From contig JAGTTD010000011.1 of the NCBI GenBank assembly GCA_018398585.1, positions 32,112,164-32,176,163 on the forward strand: a stretch of DNA of 64,000 bases, read 5' to 3'. Every line of letters starts with the position of its first letter. The first letter of the stretch is position 1. The notes beneath the pieces are model-generated. The model was not told the origin of the DNA. It saw only the letters and a list, made by a program, of their open reading frames with translations, and did no database searches. The stretch comes from Simmondsia chinensis (lineage: Eukaryota > Streptophyta > Magnoliopsida > Caryophyllales > Simmondsiaceae). The position numbers and the translations under genes are program-made. Positions 47,616-59,400 of this stretch are shown in pieces.

Positions 47616-48023
47616 TCAAGCAGTTGGGGCTAGCAGGAGACTGCTATCAACATCAACTGGCAGCGCATCAACACCTGCAGTGGAGTATGATTTCTCACAG
47701 TACCCGGCAAGCACATTCCCCTCTTCAGCAGTATAACCAAGGGTGCTCATCATCGTAGGCCAGCAATGCTGAGTAATGGTCTCGATGGCGCTACAACACG
47801 GTGCATCTATCTTCGCTTGCCCATTGAGGAAGAACCCAATAATCTCATTAGAGCAGGACCGAATCTCCGATAGTGTAGCCCAGCAGTCAGCCTCACCCTC
47901 ACCGGCTTGGAGCCTACCCGCTAGGTCAAACCCATCGAGTCGGGCCCTTGAGGTAGCACTCGGTGAGACTAGAAGTGCAAGTGTGATTGTCAAAGCTAGG
48001 AAAATGGCATTTTGAGGGGCCAT
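47616..48023 (-). CDS. EC1: Egg-cell-secreted EC1-like protein, copy C (intact)
   Basis: 135 residues with the start at 48,021-48,023 (MAPQNAIFLALTITLALLV), chosen because the signal peptide begins there and the other copies share it. An in-frame upstream Met at 48,152 lies beyond the TATA box and is unlikely to be used. Six cysteines are in DCW, RSC, PCC, HCWP and YCE. The frame is complete and the upstream region keeps a TATA-like box, so this copy is plausibly expressed. EC1 proteins are secreted by the egg cell and act on sperm membranes during double fertilisation (known for the family). Closest to copy D; the SINE upstream is shared with D. Confidence 0.92.
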   Translation of the reverse strand: MAPQNAIFLALTITLALLVSPSATSRARLDGFDLAGRLQAGEGEADCWATLSEIRSCSNEIIGFFLNGQAKIDAPCCSAIETITQHCWPTMMSTLGYTAEEGNVLAGYCEKSYSTAGVDALPVDVDSSLLLAPTA

Positions 48024-48101
48024 GATGGGTGAATTAGTATTGTTATGGACGTAGTTTGTGGGACAATTGTGATGATGAAGGCAATAGGGTAGGATGGGGT
48101 G

Positions 48102-48110
48102 GTTTATATG
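48102..48110 (-). promoter_or_regulatory. TATA box of EC1 copy C
   Basis: Minus strand reads catataaac, about 80 bp upstream of the start codon; D has tatataaac at the same place. Deleted in copies A and B. Confidence 0.65.
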
Positions 48111-48220
48111 GGGCAGTATTAGTGGGTGAACCAAGAGGCATATATCGTACAAATAAATGGGAGATGGTAGATGATGGGGTTTTTCAGTTAGGGACTTGGG
48201 TCAGCATTAAATAAATATTA

Positions 48221-48414
48221 GCCCATCAGGAGGGTGTCTCAGTTACTGGCATCTCTTACTCATGCAGTCATCGTCCAGGGATCTGAAGTTCGATTTTCAC
48301 TGAGGACATACTCATGAGTTACCTGCTCATGGGGGCTTGTGAGCTGTTCTCATGGGGCCGGGGTTGGTTGGGGTAACCCAATTCCTCGTTACCAAAAAAA
48401 AAAAAAAAAAAAAA
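48221..48414 (+). mobile_element. tRNA-derived SINE upstream of EC1, copy C
   Basis: Starts gcccatcaggagg, with an A-box-like tctcagttactgg and a B-box-like gaagttcgatttt, and ends in about 22 A's. Target repeats are aataaatatta/attaaatatta. The empty site exists in copy B (27,553). It lies about 200 bp upstream of the EC1 start on the opposite strand. Confidence 0.85.
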
Positions 48415-48541
48415 ATTAAATATTAAAATTATAATTATATTGCTTTTCTTTCTGATAAGAAAAATTAAAATGTAATTTAATGTGTATTTTATAAAATGCA
48501 TAATGCACTCCTTAATGTATTATGGTTAATGATTAATTAAT

Positions 48542-48896
48542 AGGTTATTTACACAAAAGTCCCTATACTTTGCTTTGTGTTAATTTAGTTCATGTGCAAT
48601 TGATATTGTGTCAATTTAGTCCCTACAGTAAAATTTATGTTAAGTTCTTGATGAAACTTTTAATGGTTTGGTCTTTGGTTGGGTTAAATTGAGTCAATGA
48701 GTGGATTTATACTGGATTACTTGTATTTAACATGATTGTGCCGTTAAAAATTACATCATTAACTTAACTTTAATTTGATCAAATGACTAAATTGGCATAG
48801 TATTAATTGTAGAGGGACTAAATTGATACAGTTAAAAATATAAAAACTAAACTAATACAATAAGAAAAGTACACCAATCTTTAGTATAAATAACCC
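48542..48896. mobile_element. Mutator-like MITE, copy C unit 1
   Basis: Shorter version of the A element without the internal block duplication; ends aggttattt...aaataaccc. Confidence 0.75.
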
Positions 48897-49019
48897 TTAA
48901 TTAATCATGATTAATAACGTCAAAATGAGCACCAAGACGATTAATGAGTATTGCTTGCCTTTTCAATTTCTTTAACGCCTACGCATATGTTCATGTTCAT
49001 ATATATATAATTTGTAAAC

Positions 49020-49376
49020 AGGATATTTACGCTAAAACCTATATACCTTATTTATTGTATTAATTTAGTCCTTGTACAATTTAAAATATGTCAATTTCGT
49101 ACTTAGAGAAAAATTTATGTTAAGCTTTTAATAAAATTTTTAATGATTCGACAATGAATTGGGTTAAATTGAGTAAACTAATGAATTTATAATAAGTTAT
49201 TTGCATCCAATATAATTTTGCCATTCAAAATTATGTCATTAACTTAACTTAAATTTGACCAAATGACTAAATTGACATATTTTAAATTATTCAGTGACTA
49301 AATTGACACAATTAAAAGTACAAGGACCAAATTGATACAATGGGTAAAGTACAAGAACCTTTAATGTAAATAACCC
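49020..49376. mobile_element. Mutator-like MITE, copy C unit 2
   Basis: Diverged copy of 10,791-11,176; left end aggatattta, right end aaataaccc. Confidence 0.65.
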
Positions 49377-50238
49377 TTTGCATATTGTATATTTTTTTGA
49401 CAGAGGTATTAATATTAATATTAATATATTATATTAATATTTATTAATAATAATTAACAGTAAGTCTGGTTAATTTGATAATCATTTTATATATGGATAG
49501 AGATGGCAATAGAACGGATAAGTCTCGTTGTATATAAATAATCGTCATTTTTGGGGTGGATATAGGTGCAAGCGTGTGGGTAGGGCAAGTAGCATACACG
49601 TGGAAATACCCTCATTGGGTGTAGGGATGATGCTGTATTTGTCACGGTTATACCTTGCCATGCCTTGTACACACTACATCGTATTGTGCATCCTAATTTC
49701 TATTTATTTGATAAATCTAAGAATGGATAAAAATATGTTTACTCAATTTATATATTAAGTTTCTATTTTAAATAATGTAGCAAAATATAAGTGAATTACA
49801 AAAGGAGTTTTAAATACACGAGCTTTTTTTGGTAAGTAATTACACAACAAGTGAATATAAATATAGGTAATTATTACAGAAATGGGGCGGGTAATGATAC
49901 TCTAAGGTAGTGGAGTAGGTATATGTCAGAGAAGGTATAAGTATCTGTTTTATACCATGATTGGTAATAGTTGGTAGCAGGTATGGATTTTGGTGGAGGT
50001 TATAGGTAGGAGGCAGGTACCCAATACCTTATTACCCCTATATATAATCAGATTAATTTTTTTTGAATATAAAATAGCCCGAAGGCTAGGAATTCATTAA
50101 TAACTGATATTGTTAACAAGTGATACAAACGAAGGTGAAAAAATGTACCACCAATCATGACGACACCTACCACGTAATGACAAGACCTGAGTGTGTGTGT
50201 GTGTATATATATAAATATATATATACAAAAAACGAATA
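49377..50238. other. Intergenic region before tRNA-Lys, copy C
   Basis: AT-rich, with (tg)n(ta)n just before the tRNA gene (50,190-50,225). No coding signal; short ORFs here are unsupported. Confidence 0.6.
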
Positions 50239-50311
50239 GCCGTCTTAGCTCAGCCGGTAGAGCGCATGGCTTTTAACCATGTGGTCGTGGGTTCGATTCC
50301 CACAGACGGCG
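50239..50311 (+). tRNA. trnK-UUU: tRNA-Lys (anticodon UUU), intact
   Basis: 73 bases with a 7-bp acceptor stem gccgtct/agacggc and discriminator G. A box is tagctcagccgg. The anticodon stem catgg/ccatg frames the loop cttttaa (anticodon ttt at 50,272-50,274). The T arm gtggg ttcgatt cccac contains the B box. No intron. A T5 run follows at 50,316-50,320 as a pol III terminator, and the upstream DNA is A-rich with caa/aac motifs. It decodes AAA (and AAG by wobble) in cytosolic translation. Copies A and B keep only a 22-bp remnant at the same place, so C carries the sole intact gene here. Confidence 0.96.
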
Positions 50312-50320
50312 ACGGTTTTT

Positions 50321-51060
50321 GTTGATTCTTTGTCGATCTTAACTTTAACCTTTTCTGTCTCATTAGGCTTGATCTTAACTTAAAAATTTTTAAATTTATT
50401 AGGACCCTAACACAAAAATAAGCTCATCTGAATTTGGTTGGCCTCAAACTCAGCCCAACCTAAGCTAATAAGAAAATTGAAATGATCCAACCCAAGTTTG
50501 ACCTAGCTCGTGATGACTCAAGACCCGAACTAAACCTGTCCTATAATTCGAAATGATCTAAATAAAAATTTAATTTTAATCATACAATCTAAACAATATA
50601 TTAATTATAGTCATTCGTTTTTGTAATTTTAGTTATGATTTTCAAGGTCCAGGAAATATATTATTAAAATAACTTGATAGATCAATCCGACCCGACCTAA
50701 GGTTTAATCCAACTTGAACTTGAGGATAACTTGACCTCAGCATGACCCAACCCTATTTTATCTGACCCAAATAGATCTAATGTGACATTAATAGGACTCG
50801 AACCCAACATAACCTGACCCAACTATTGTTTCGCCCTTTAAATTATACAATTAAATACAATCTCACCTTCTACATGTTTAATTCTATAAAATAAGCACAA
50901 CTTACCCTTTATAAATATTTTCAGTGTCTCAAGGGCTCTTTCTTAAGCAGGGTTTTGGGAGGATAATGTACGCAGCCTTCCTCCTTCAGGACACTACTTT
51001 AAAAAAGACTATTTTTGAATACTTTTAACCTAAAGAACAAAAATTTCTCAGGAAATCACC
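50321..51060. other. gacc-rich degenerate repeat and spacer, copy C
   Basis: Diverged equivalent of 11,960-12,560. A short LINE/SINE tail piece (gggttttgggaggataatgtacgcagccttc) sits at about 50,951-50,982 and is not seen in A or B. No gene. Confidence 0.55.
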
Positions 51061-51089
51061 AATCCTATTACAACTTATCCATTATAATT

Positions 51090-53000
51090 TTTTCAAACCC
51101 TACCGTGAGTGGTTTGAGTCATTTCGGCTTTAAAACGATTTCCACCAAAGCTCTAAACCCTTTCTACTCCCCTTACATGCGCTTCTCTCCATTCAGTGGA
51201 TCATCCTCTCTCCCCCTTTTGCTGTTGCAAAGTATAATCCTCTCTCTCTGTATCTGTTGATTTATTGAATTCGTAGTGTAATATTGATCGATTTCTCTAG
51301 GTGTTATTCTGATCGATTTTCCTCTAGTTTTCGTGCTTATTTCCCTTTGCAATCTGGTTGTTTCCTTAGAAAATGCGCGTTGATTATAGGAAATACTATC
51401 AAATCTTCACAAATTTGGTGGCTTTTTTGTGAAAGGAACTGATTGCATGAATTCTCTCTCTCTAGTATTCATATTTTGTTTGTTGATCTTTCTTGTTTGC
51501 AGTATAGGAGGAAAAAGTAGGGTGCACTAATACACCGGATCTTATTAGAACTCCGAAGTTAAGGGTGCTTGGGTGAGAGTAGTATTAGGATGGGTGACCT
51601 CCTGGGAAGTCCTCGTGTCGCCGACCCTATAAGGTTGGGAGTCCTCGGAAACAGCCTCTCGGCAGGGTTACACCCTGAAGGGGTAAGGCTGCGTATATCC
51701 ACCCCCACACCCCGCTTTGTTGATCGTGCAAGCGTAGAGTTTTTGTTGTCTTTGAAGTTATTCCCCGTGTAACTGCTCCTAGTGAGAATTGGTGGAGGTG
51801 TTGTATTTGGAGAATCATTTATTCCATTTGGGATGTGCTTTGTTCATGACACAAACTAAAATTATTGATATATAAGATTGTAGAAATTAGAGGGGAAGGT
51901 GGAGAAGAAATTTGGGTAAGAGGGGATATGATTAGGGTTGGGGGAATAGAAACCTGGGCGTGGGGAAAAGAAACACAAAGAGGGAGGGTGCAAATTTAAT
52001 TTAATATTCAAGTATGATGAAAATCATTACAATCTTCCTATTTATAAACAAAATTAGGGACACAAAAGCAAATATTAAATTGTCTAAAGAACTTAAATAA
52101 AACTAAATATTAAAATCTACTAATTTCATCTTGTTCCACTCCTTTTTTTCTATTTTTGGCCCATATCAGTTCAAATGTATACAATCCCCCGTTATGAGGG
52201 TAAACGTATGAAATGAATATGCTTCTTCTAGAATATGTGATTGGTATGTGCCAAAAATGTGGACAGGGGGTAGATTTAGAATTGGCTACTAACATCTCGC
52301 CAAAAATCCACTATTAATCAACAATCATTTGGTACTTATTTCTTGTATTTGCTTTTGGTCCGTAGTTTCATCTATAGATGTTGTAATGAAGGAAATCATT
52401 CCATGAATGAATTCAATTTTGCCTCTCTCTCTCTATGACTTTCTTCTCGCTAATTTCTCTATGTCTCTCTCTCCCTCTTTTTGTTCTTCGGATAAAAAGT
52501 TTTAGGCAATAGTGACACTTCTTGCTTGCATTTTATCATGCAAGTAATGTGAACTGCGGCTATCTATGTTGATCTGTAGTTAAAAGTTACATTTGTCTCC
52601 ATACATGGATGTCTCAGTGTATTTTCATGTTCCATTATTTTCTAGAGCCTATATGCTATCTGTGTTGTTTTACAGGGTAATGTTGTGTATATAGGAAATG
52701 CATAAGATTTGTGATGCTTCTCTATTACTATTCAGACATCATGCTATTGGTTATTGTAGGAATTTCTTGCTTATAGCAGATGGCTCTATTGGTTTCTTAG
52801 GGTAATCGAAAGTTAGACTAAATTATTGTAATTTCTTAGCTCTACAGAAAATGAATTTCAACAACATGAAAGTTCCGAACGTCCCTAGTGGTGGGTGAGC
52901 ATCTGCTTTGACTAAGGCGGGGATTATTGGTGCACTTGGTATCTATGGTGTTGCTAATTCTCTCTACAATGTTGAAGGAGGGCACTGTGCCATTGTGTAA
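51090..53000 (+). pseudogene. Prohibitin 5' fragment, copy C
   Basis: Promoter with a damaged telo-box (gctctaaaccc). The 5'UTR donor is changed to ttgcaa/agta. The first coding exon runs 52,851-53,000; here the acceptor tacag is kept, unlike A and B. GGGCCA became GGGTGA, giving a stop after 15 codons. The exon ends at the same inverted TFIIA junction. Non-functional. Confidence 0.87.
51520..51715 (+). mobile_element. 5S-rRNA-headed SINE, copy C (3' end lost)
   Basis: Left target repeat 51,501-51,519 kept (agtataggagg...). The first 5S bases are shortened to ggtgcactaatacacc. A deletion removed the (TTG)n tail and the right target repeat. The 5S box C region gggtgacctcctgggaag is well kept. 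Confidence 0.83.
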
Positions 53001-53986
53001 AGTCAAGGAATGATTCTACAATCTAACAAGTTAAATCAAATTTCAAAAGAGCGTAGATCACAATCAAATCAACATGATCTACATCTAAAATAATCATATT
53101 CAATCACCGAAATCCAAAGCTTCAAATTATGAATGAACAAATCAAAATCCAATATTCCAAATCAAATCACGGAGATAGAAATTGGAATCAAGAAAAGAAC
53201 ACATGAAAAATCGAAGGCAAAATCGAACCATTGGTTGAATTTGTCCTTGATCTCTCTCTCTCTCTCTCTCTCTCTCTGCAGTTGCTTGTAGCTGTTGGTG
53301 GTACTCTGGGGCTAGGCGGATAAATTCTGATGAATTTATACCCTAATTTTTGCACTCCTTCTTATATATTCATCCGACCGACTTGCTATTTTTCTTGGAC
53401 AATTATACCCTTCTGGTTTTTTATTATTTACAGACCGGTCTATTTTACAATTATATTGCCATTGCAAGTCGAGTTTTGCTTAGTGAACCGGAGGCCGTCT
53501 ATTGTTTACCTCACAACAACAACAACAGTCCCCAGTGCCTCAAGGGCTCCCCCATACGCAGGGTCTGGGAGGGGTAGGATGTACGCAGCCTTACCCCCCA
53601 GGACGAGGCCCTGATGAGAGGTTGTTTTCGAGGATCCCCAACTTGATAGTTGCTAGTTAAGAAGGGCACGTAAGTAGAGTAAGTAGAGCTTGTATGCAGA
53701 TTAGGAAGAACATGTAAAGTGTAGAGATCAAGAAAAACATGTAAGGCATGTAAAGCATGTGAGCAACTAGCATGTAAACATGTAAGCAAGTAACCATGGA
53801 AACATGTAAGAATGGGAGTAAGGAAGCCTAGCAACCAGGGCAAAAGGGAAAAGCAAACACACTAGGAGGATAAATATCTACATGCGACACCCTGCGACAA
53901 ATAGGGAGGGTATAGCGTATAGAAAGTGTAGGGGGATAGAGACAGAGAAATTAGAGAGAGAAAGAGAAAGTAGATAGAGAGAGCTA
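53001..53986 (-). repeat. Left arm of fold-back, copy C (most complete)
   Basis: Reverse complement of 54,928-55,960. It includes the inverted TFIIA 5'UTR and promoter and the inverted LINE tail and 3'UTR (53,511-53,986, catgtaag words). A and B lack most of the inverted LINE 3'UTR, so they are deleted versions of this arm. Confidence 0.88.
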
Positions 53987-54908
53987 GCGTATAGAAAGTG
54001 TAGGGGACACAAACGCTTTTCCCATTACAGTTGGGGTACACCAAGGATCGGCCTTGAGTCCCTTTCTATTCATTTTGGTTATGGATGAGCTCCCTAGGCA
54101 CATCCAAGAGGACGTGCCTTGGTGTATGCTCTTCGCGGATGATATAGTCCTGGTCGGACAATTTAGGGAGGAGGTGAATGAGAAACTAGAACTTTGGAGA
54201 ATGGTCCTTGAATCGAAAGGTCTAAGACTCAGTAGATCTAAGACCGAGTACATGGAACTCAAGTTCTGCACCTCTATCATGCCAAGCACAGAAGTTATCA
54301 AGATTGGATCAGAGTGCATACCACAGAAAGCGTGCTTGAAATACTTGGGTTCCATGATGCAATAAGACGGTGAATTGGACGCAGATATCAACAACAGGAC
54401 TAAAATGGGTTAGCATAAGTGGAGGATGGCCTCTGCGGTGCTGTGCGATAGGAAGTTCCCACTAAAGTTAAAGGGTAAATACTATAAGACGGTAGTGAGA
54501 CCAGCTATGTCCTACGGGGTAGAGTGTTGGCTAGTTAAGTGTTATCACACGCAGAAGCTGAAGGTTGCGGAGATGAGGATGTTGAGATGGATGTATGGAC
54601 ATACAAGGAAGGACAAGATCCAGAATGACGTCATAAGAAGTAAATTAGGCGTCGCCCCAATAGAGGATAAGTTGAGGGAGCAACGTCTACGGTGGTTTGG
54701 GCATGTCAGGAGGAGACCCACAGCTGCCTTTGTAAGGGGATGCGAACAACTTCATATTGCAAACAAGAAGAGAGGAAGAGGCCGGTCAAAGAAGAGTTGG
54801 ATGGAGACAATTCGAAAGGACCTCGCTTACCTCAACCTAAATGAAGAGATGGCCTTAGATAGAGCTCAGCGAAGGATTAGTATAGGGGTATCCGATTTAG
54901 CAGTGTAG
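53987..54908 (+). pseudogene. RTE-type LINE ORF2 fragment, copy C
   Basis: Spacer of the fold-back. It shows [30 protein letters not shown], then a TAA at 54,363, then [17 protein letters not shown] and [17 protein letters not shown] to a TAG at 54,906-54,908. 5'-truncated and frame-broken. Confidence 0.86.
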
Positions 54909-54927
54909 GATTAGAGAGCACAAGTAA

Positions 54928-55960
54928 GCTAGCTCCCTCGATCTACTTTCTCTTTCTCTTTCTCTCTCTAATTTCTCCGTCTCTATCCCCCTACACTTTC
55001 TATACGCTATACCCTCCCTATTTGTCGCAGGGTGTTGCATGTAGATATTTCTCCTCCTAGCGTGTTTGCTTTTCCCTTTTGCCCTGGTTGCTATGCTCCC
55101 TTACTCCCATGCTTACATGGTTACTTGCTTACATGCTTATTTGTCTATATGCTTACATGCTTACTTGCTATATGCTCACACGCTTTACATGCCTTACAGG
55201 CTTTTCTTGATCTCTACACTTTATATGTTCTTCCTAATCTGCATACATGCTTCACATGCTCTGCTTACGTGCCCTTCTTAAATAAAAACTATCAGGTTGG
55301 GGATCCTTGGAAACAACCTCTCATCAGGGCCCCATCCTGAGGGGGTAAGGCTGCGTACATCCTGCCCCTCCCATACCTTGCGTACGCGGGAGTCCTTGAG
55401 GCGCTGGGGACTGTTGTTGTTGTTGTTGTTGTGAGGTAAAACATAGACGGCCTCCGGTTCACTAAGCAAAACCTGGCTTGCAATGGCAATATAATTGTAA
55501 AATAGACTGGTCTGTAAATAATAAAAAACCAGAAGGGTATAATCGTCGAAGGAAAATAGCAAGTCGGTCGGATGTATATATAAGAAGAGGTGCAAAAATT
55601 AGGGTATAAATTCCTCAAAATTTATCCGCCCAACCCAGAGTACCTCCAACAGCTACAAGCAGCTGCAGGGGGGGGGGGGGGGGGGAGAGAGAGAGAGAGA
55701 GAGAGAAATCAAGGACAAATTCAACCAACGGCTCGATTTGCCTTCGATTTTTCATGTGTTCTTTTCTTGATTCCAATTTCTATCTCCGTGATTTAATTTG
55801 GAATGTTAGATTTTGATTTGTTCATTCATAATTTGAAGCTCTGGATTTTAGTGATTGAATATGATTATTTTAGATGTAGATCATGTTGATTTGATTGTGA
55901 TCTATGCTCTTTTGAAACTTGATTTAACTTGTTAGATTGTAGAATCATTCGTGGACTTTA
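54928..55960 (+). repeat. Right arm of fold-back, copy C: LINE 3'UTR, tail and TFIIA-gamma promoter of copy D
   Basis: LINE 3'UTR, (TTG)n tail ending near 55,433, then the TFIIA upstream region with TATA (tgtatatataag, about 55,573-55,584), a G18 run at 55,669-55,686 and (GA)n, the 5'UTR and the intron start. Confidence 0.86.
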
Positions 55961-56440
55961 CCCATTAGCTTTAGTTCTTGAAAGAAGTTGGTATTAGGAT
56001 GTTGTTGATGAAGAGGTCCTAGGGTTTGAATCCCAATAGCCCTCAATTTCAATATTGACATAATTTAAGCCAAGTTACGAGGTAGTCCTGTGTAATATCC
56101 ACGCTTTAAATCTAATGGGCATTCGCATGAGGGGCATGTTAGATTATAAAACCATTCCTAGACCTTTACATATCAACTTAAGTTTTTGTGTAAAGTTGGC
56201 TCTTCGAAATGGTACCAGAGCCTTGTTGACGAAAATGTCACAGGTTCAAATCCCAAAGCCCCCAGTTTCAATATTACCATAATTCAAGCCCAAGGCGTGA
56301 AGTGGGCTTGTGCCATATCCACGCTTTAAGCCCAATGGTCATTTGCTTGATGGAAGCATGTTAGATTATAAAAACATTTCTGATCCTTAACCCATTAGCT
56401 TAAACTTTTAGGAAAAGTTGGTTCTTTGACATAACTTCTA
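55961..56440 (+). repeat. Direct repeats in the TFIIA 5'UTR intron, copy D
   Basis: Equivalent of 17,223-17,700. The acceptor before the leader reads ttccgcag/gtcacg and is still usable. Confidence 0.6.
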
Positions 56441-56462
56441 CTATTCCGCAGGTCACGATGAT

Positions 56463-59400
56463 ATGGCGACATTCGAGCTATACCATAGGTCAACGATCGG
56501 GATGTGCTTGACTGAAACATTGGGTGAGATGGTCCAGAGTGGTGTACTGAACTCGGAGCTCGCCATTCAAGTTCTTGTCCAGTTTGATAAGGTCTAAAAA
56601 TGCTTTCTTTTGGGGGCTTGTGGTCATGATTACTTTTACTGGTTTCCCTTTTTGTCGTGCAATGTGTTAATGTGGCTTGGTCTAAGGAATTTCGGCTGCA
56701 TTTTGTTGCAATCAATGACCGAAGCGCTTGAATCCCAAGTGAAGACCAAGGTGGCAATCAAGGTATAGGCTTGTTGTTTTTCTCACTTCAAAGTTTTTGT
56801 TGTTCTTTAAATTGTTTGATTATGGAATCTGCAGATAATGGACTAGAATGGTAGTAATTAGCTATTTACGCTTCAATTTGATTTGGAACCTTAGCTGTTG
56901 GTAGTCTCTTTTTGGGCCTAAAAACCATCAAGGGAGAATAATTTTGGGGCTGCTTGAGAATGTGCAGTAGCTGCACTAATTTCTTTGGTGCATATTATGT
57001 GAAATATATTTTGTAGGAAGTTGAACGAGGGGAAAGGGTTTTAATGATGCTACGAGGCCCCAGTCCAGAGAAGTCTAATTTTCACTAAAGATAGGGGCTT
57101 ATTTATCCTTTTGAGTTTTCTTTGGGTATAGTCCACCATTTCTTTCTTGCATTCTAAGTTAGAAATGATTGTCATAATGACCTTAGATTGTCTCGTAGAT
57201 GAAAAAGAGCTTAGAAACTGAAAGTGTTGCATAAATGCTTAGTTATGACTTTGCTGAATAGATCTAAAAATAAGATGTCAATTGATTACTTGGTCATGTC
57301 GAAAACCCCATGGGTGAGTGATGATTGAACTACAAGCAGATCCGACAGAGAGGAAGGAAGGAAAAGAAACAGAGGCAAAAAGCTGGCTGCGAAACAATTG
57401 AATTCATACCAAGGGTAGTTTTACTTCACATGGACACACACAAATACACATGTTTTTTTGGGATGGAGTGTCTGAGTGTGGAAGGTCCCACATCCCTGAG
57501 TAAATAGTTGGTGTTATAATGCCAATGAAGATTCTTTTAATAGTAAAACACTGAAAAATTGAAGTTTTAGAATAAGAGGTCAGAGGTTCATATCTCCAAT
57601 CTTGGTTGCTCAAAAGATTAAAATATATTGGTGTTATAACTCAGAGCATGGAGTCTGACGAAAGCTTTTGTATGACATAATCATGGACCGTTACATAATA
57701 GTACTTTCATAATGCATAAAAAATGGTGGTTATATGACTATTAAACTTTTGCGTATATGGTTAACAACTTATGTTCCCTTAAAAAAAACCCAAAGCAACT
57801 GGTGGTGACCTATTACGAAATGTATAAAAATCCTTATTTCCGCTTTAGGCGACTACTACCTGCTATTTGATTCCATGACTCTAAGGGGCACAAAAGTTCT
57901 GGTGAGCTTGCATGAAGAAAATCAAAGTATCACTTTCTTCAATGAACAGAATAGTGCAAACTTCGGCACTTGTGATTATGTTCGGTGATTAGCGGCTCTT
58001 TACATAGAAACTGATTTTCGCATCGCAATCTTAGTTGTACTTGTACCCGTGTTTAGGGGTAGGGTCGTGTGCAAGTTGACTAGGAAGGGTTGGGACTCCT
58101 TTTGTTTTGGTGTTAATGACCTTGTTTAATGCAAGAGACGTGTAAACTTCAAAGAAATCTATTGTACCTCGTACATTTTCTTACATTAGTATTTCGAAAA
58201 AGAAAGAAAAACTTCGGAAATTAGGTTGAATTTTGATATCCAGATAAGGGTGAATTGGATTTTTAGTTCGAAAATGACCTTGAATCCAGGATCTGTCAAG
58301 GATCGAGAAGTCTAAGAAGGTAAGTTTAGACTGAGAACTTGAATTAGAATGATTGGATTTTATAGGTGAAATGTAGATTGTGTGCACCCCTACTTAAAGT
58401 TATCCCTAACTGAATCCTAATAGCTTCAAAATCTATCCTCACCTATAGGAAGCATCATGTGAGGGGAAGTTACAACTCTTTGGTGTTATGTGCTAATAAC
58501 CACGGTAGATGCTAGGGGATTGCAAACTTGGAATAGGATCCATCTTACTTCGCATGATTGCTCATGCGCATGGTTCTAATCGAGGAGAATCCCAAACTCG
58601 AGAAACTGAATTTGGTATTCAAATATGGAAGCTTTGGTTAAAGCGGATGGGATCTTCAGTTAAGAGTGACCTTGCAGCCAAATCTTTTGAAAATTTTCAA
58701 TCCAATTGAATCAGGAATTTGAATTTTATTTGACTGAGTTTTAGTTGTGAATCTAATATCAGAATCTCTTTTAATGTATTTATGTTGGAATGATTGTTAG
58801 TCAAGGGAGCAGGACGGCTCTTTGGCTGCTTATTCATTTTTCATTTTATTAAATTCAGTATCTATCGTGTTGATGTAAAAGAAGGAATATGGCAAGATGT
58901 GAACTTGATTAGGTAATTGGACATTGTGAAATAGTTCAATATTTTGCCTGAAATCAAATATTTCCTGGGAAAAAAAGAGGCTCTGAGAGGATATTCCAAA
59001 ATCCAATCCTGAAATGTCGAATGCGTCTGGTGAATGAGCACAGTTAGTCTCTGTATTGAGAAACTTTTTTGAGAGTAGGTAATAATGTAGAGAACTTTGC
59101 AGAGATAGTTGCTCTATTTTGCTTATTTTTTTATTTTTTTTTATCAAATGCGGTGAGTTCTATGATTATAATCAGATTTAAAGGGTAGTAGATGTGTTTT
59201 GTGAACATTAGGGTGTGCGTATTTAGATTGTTGCAGATGAGATTATGTGCCCTTGAGGAAATAGAGGAATTGGTCGATGATTTTGATGCTGGTGTATTTG
59301 CAATTGGACTATGGGTGCTTGGGATTGACTTCTCGCTGGTAAAGACGCAAGTCAAGTCTCATAAGCAGATTTATGCAGATGCTTGGTTTATCCGTTTCAT

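Noticed and set aside
48024..48152. N-terminal extension of EC1 copy C
   Set aside because: It runs through the TATA-like box, is not shared in sequence type with secreted EC1 proteins, and the signal peptide starts at MAPQ.
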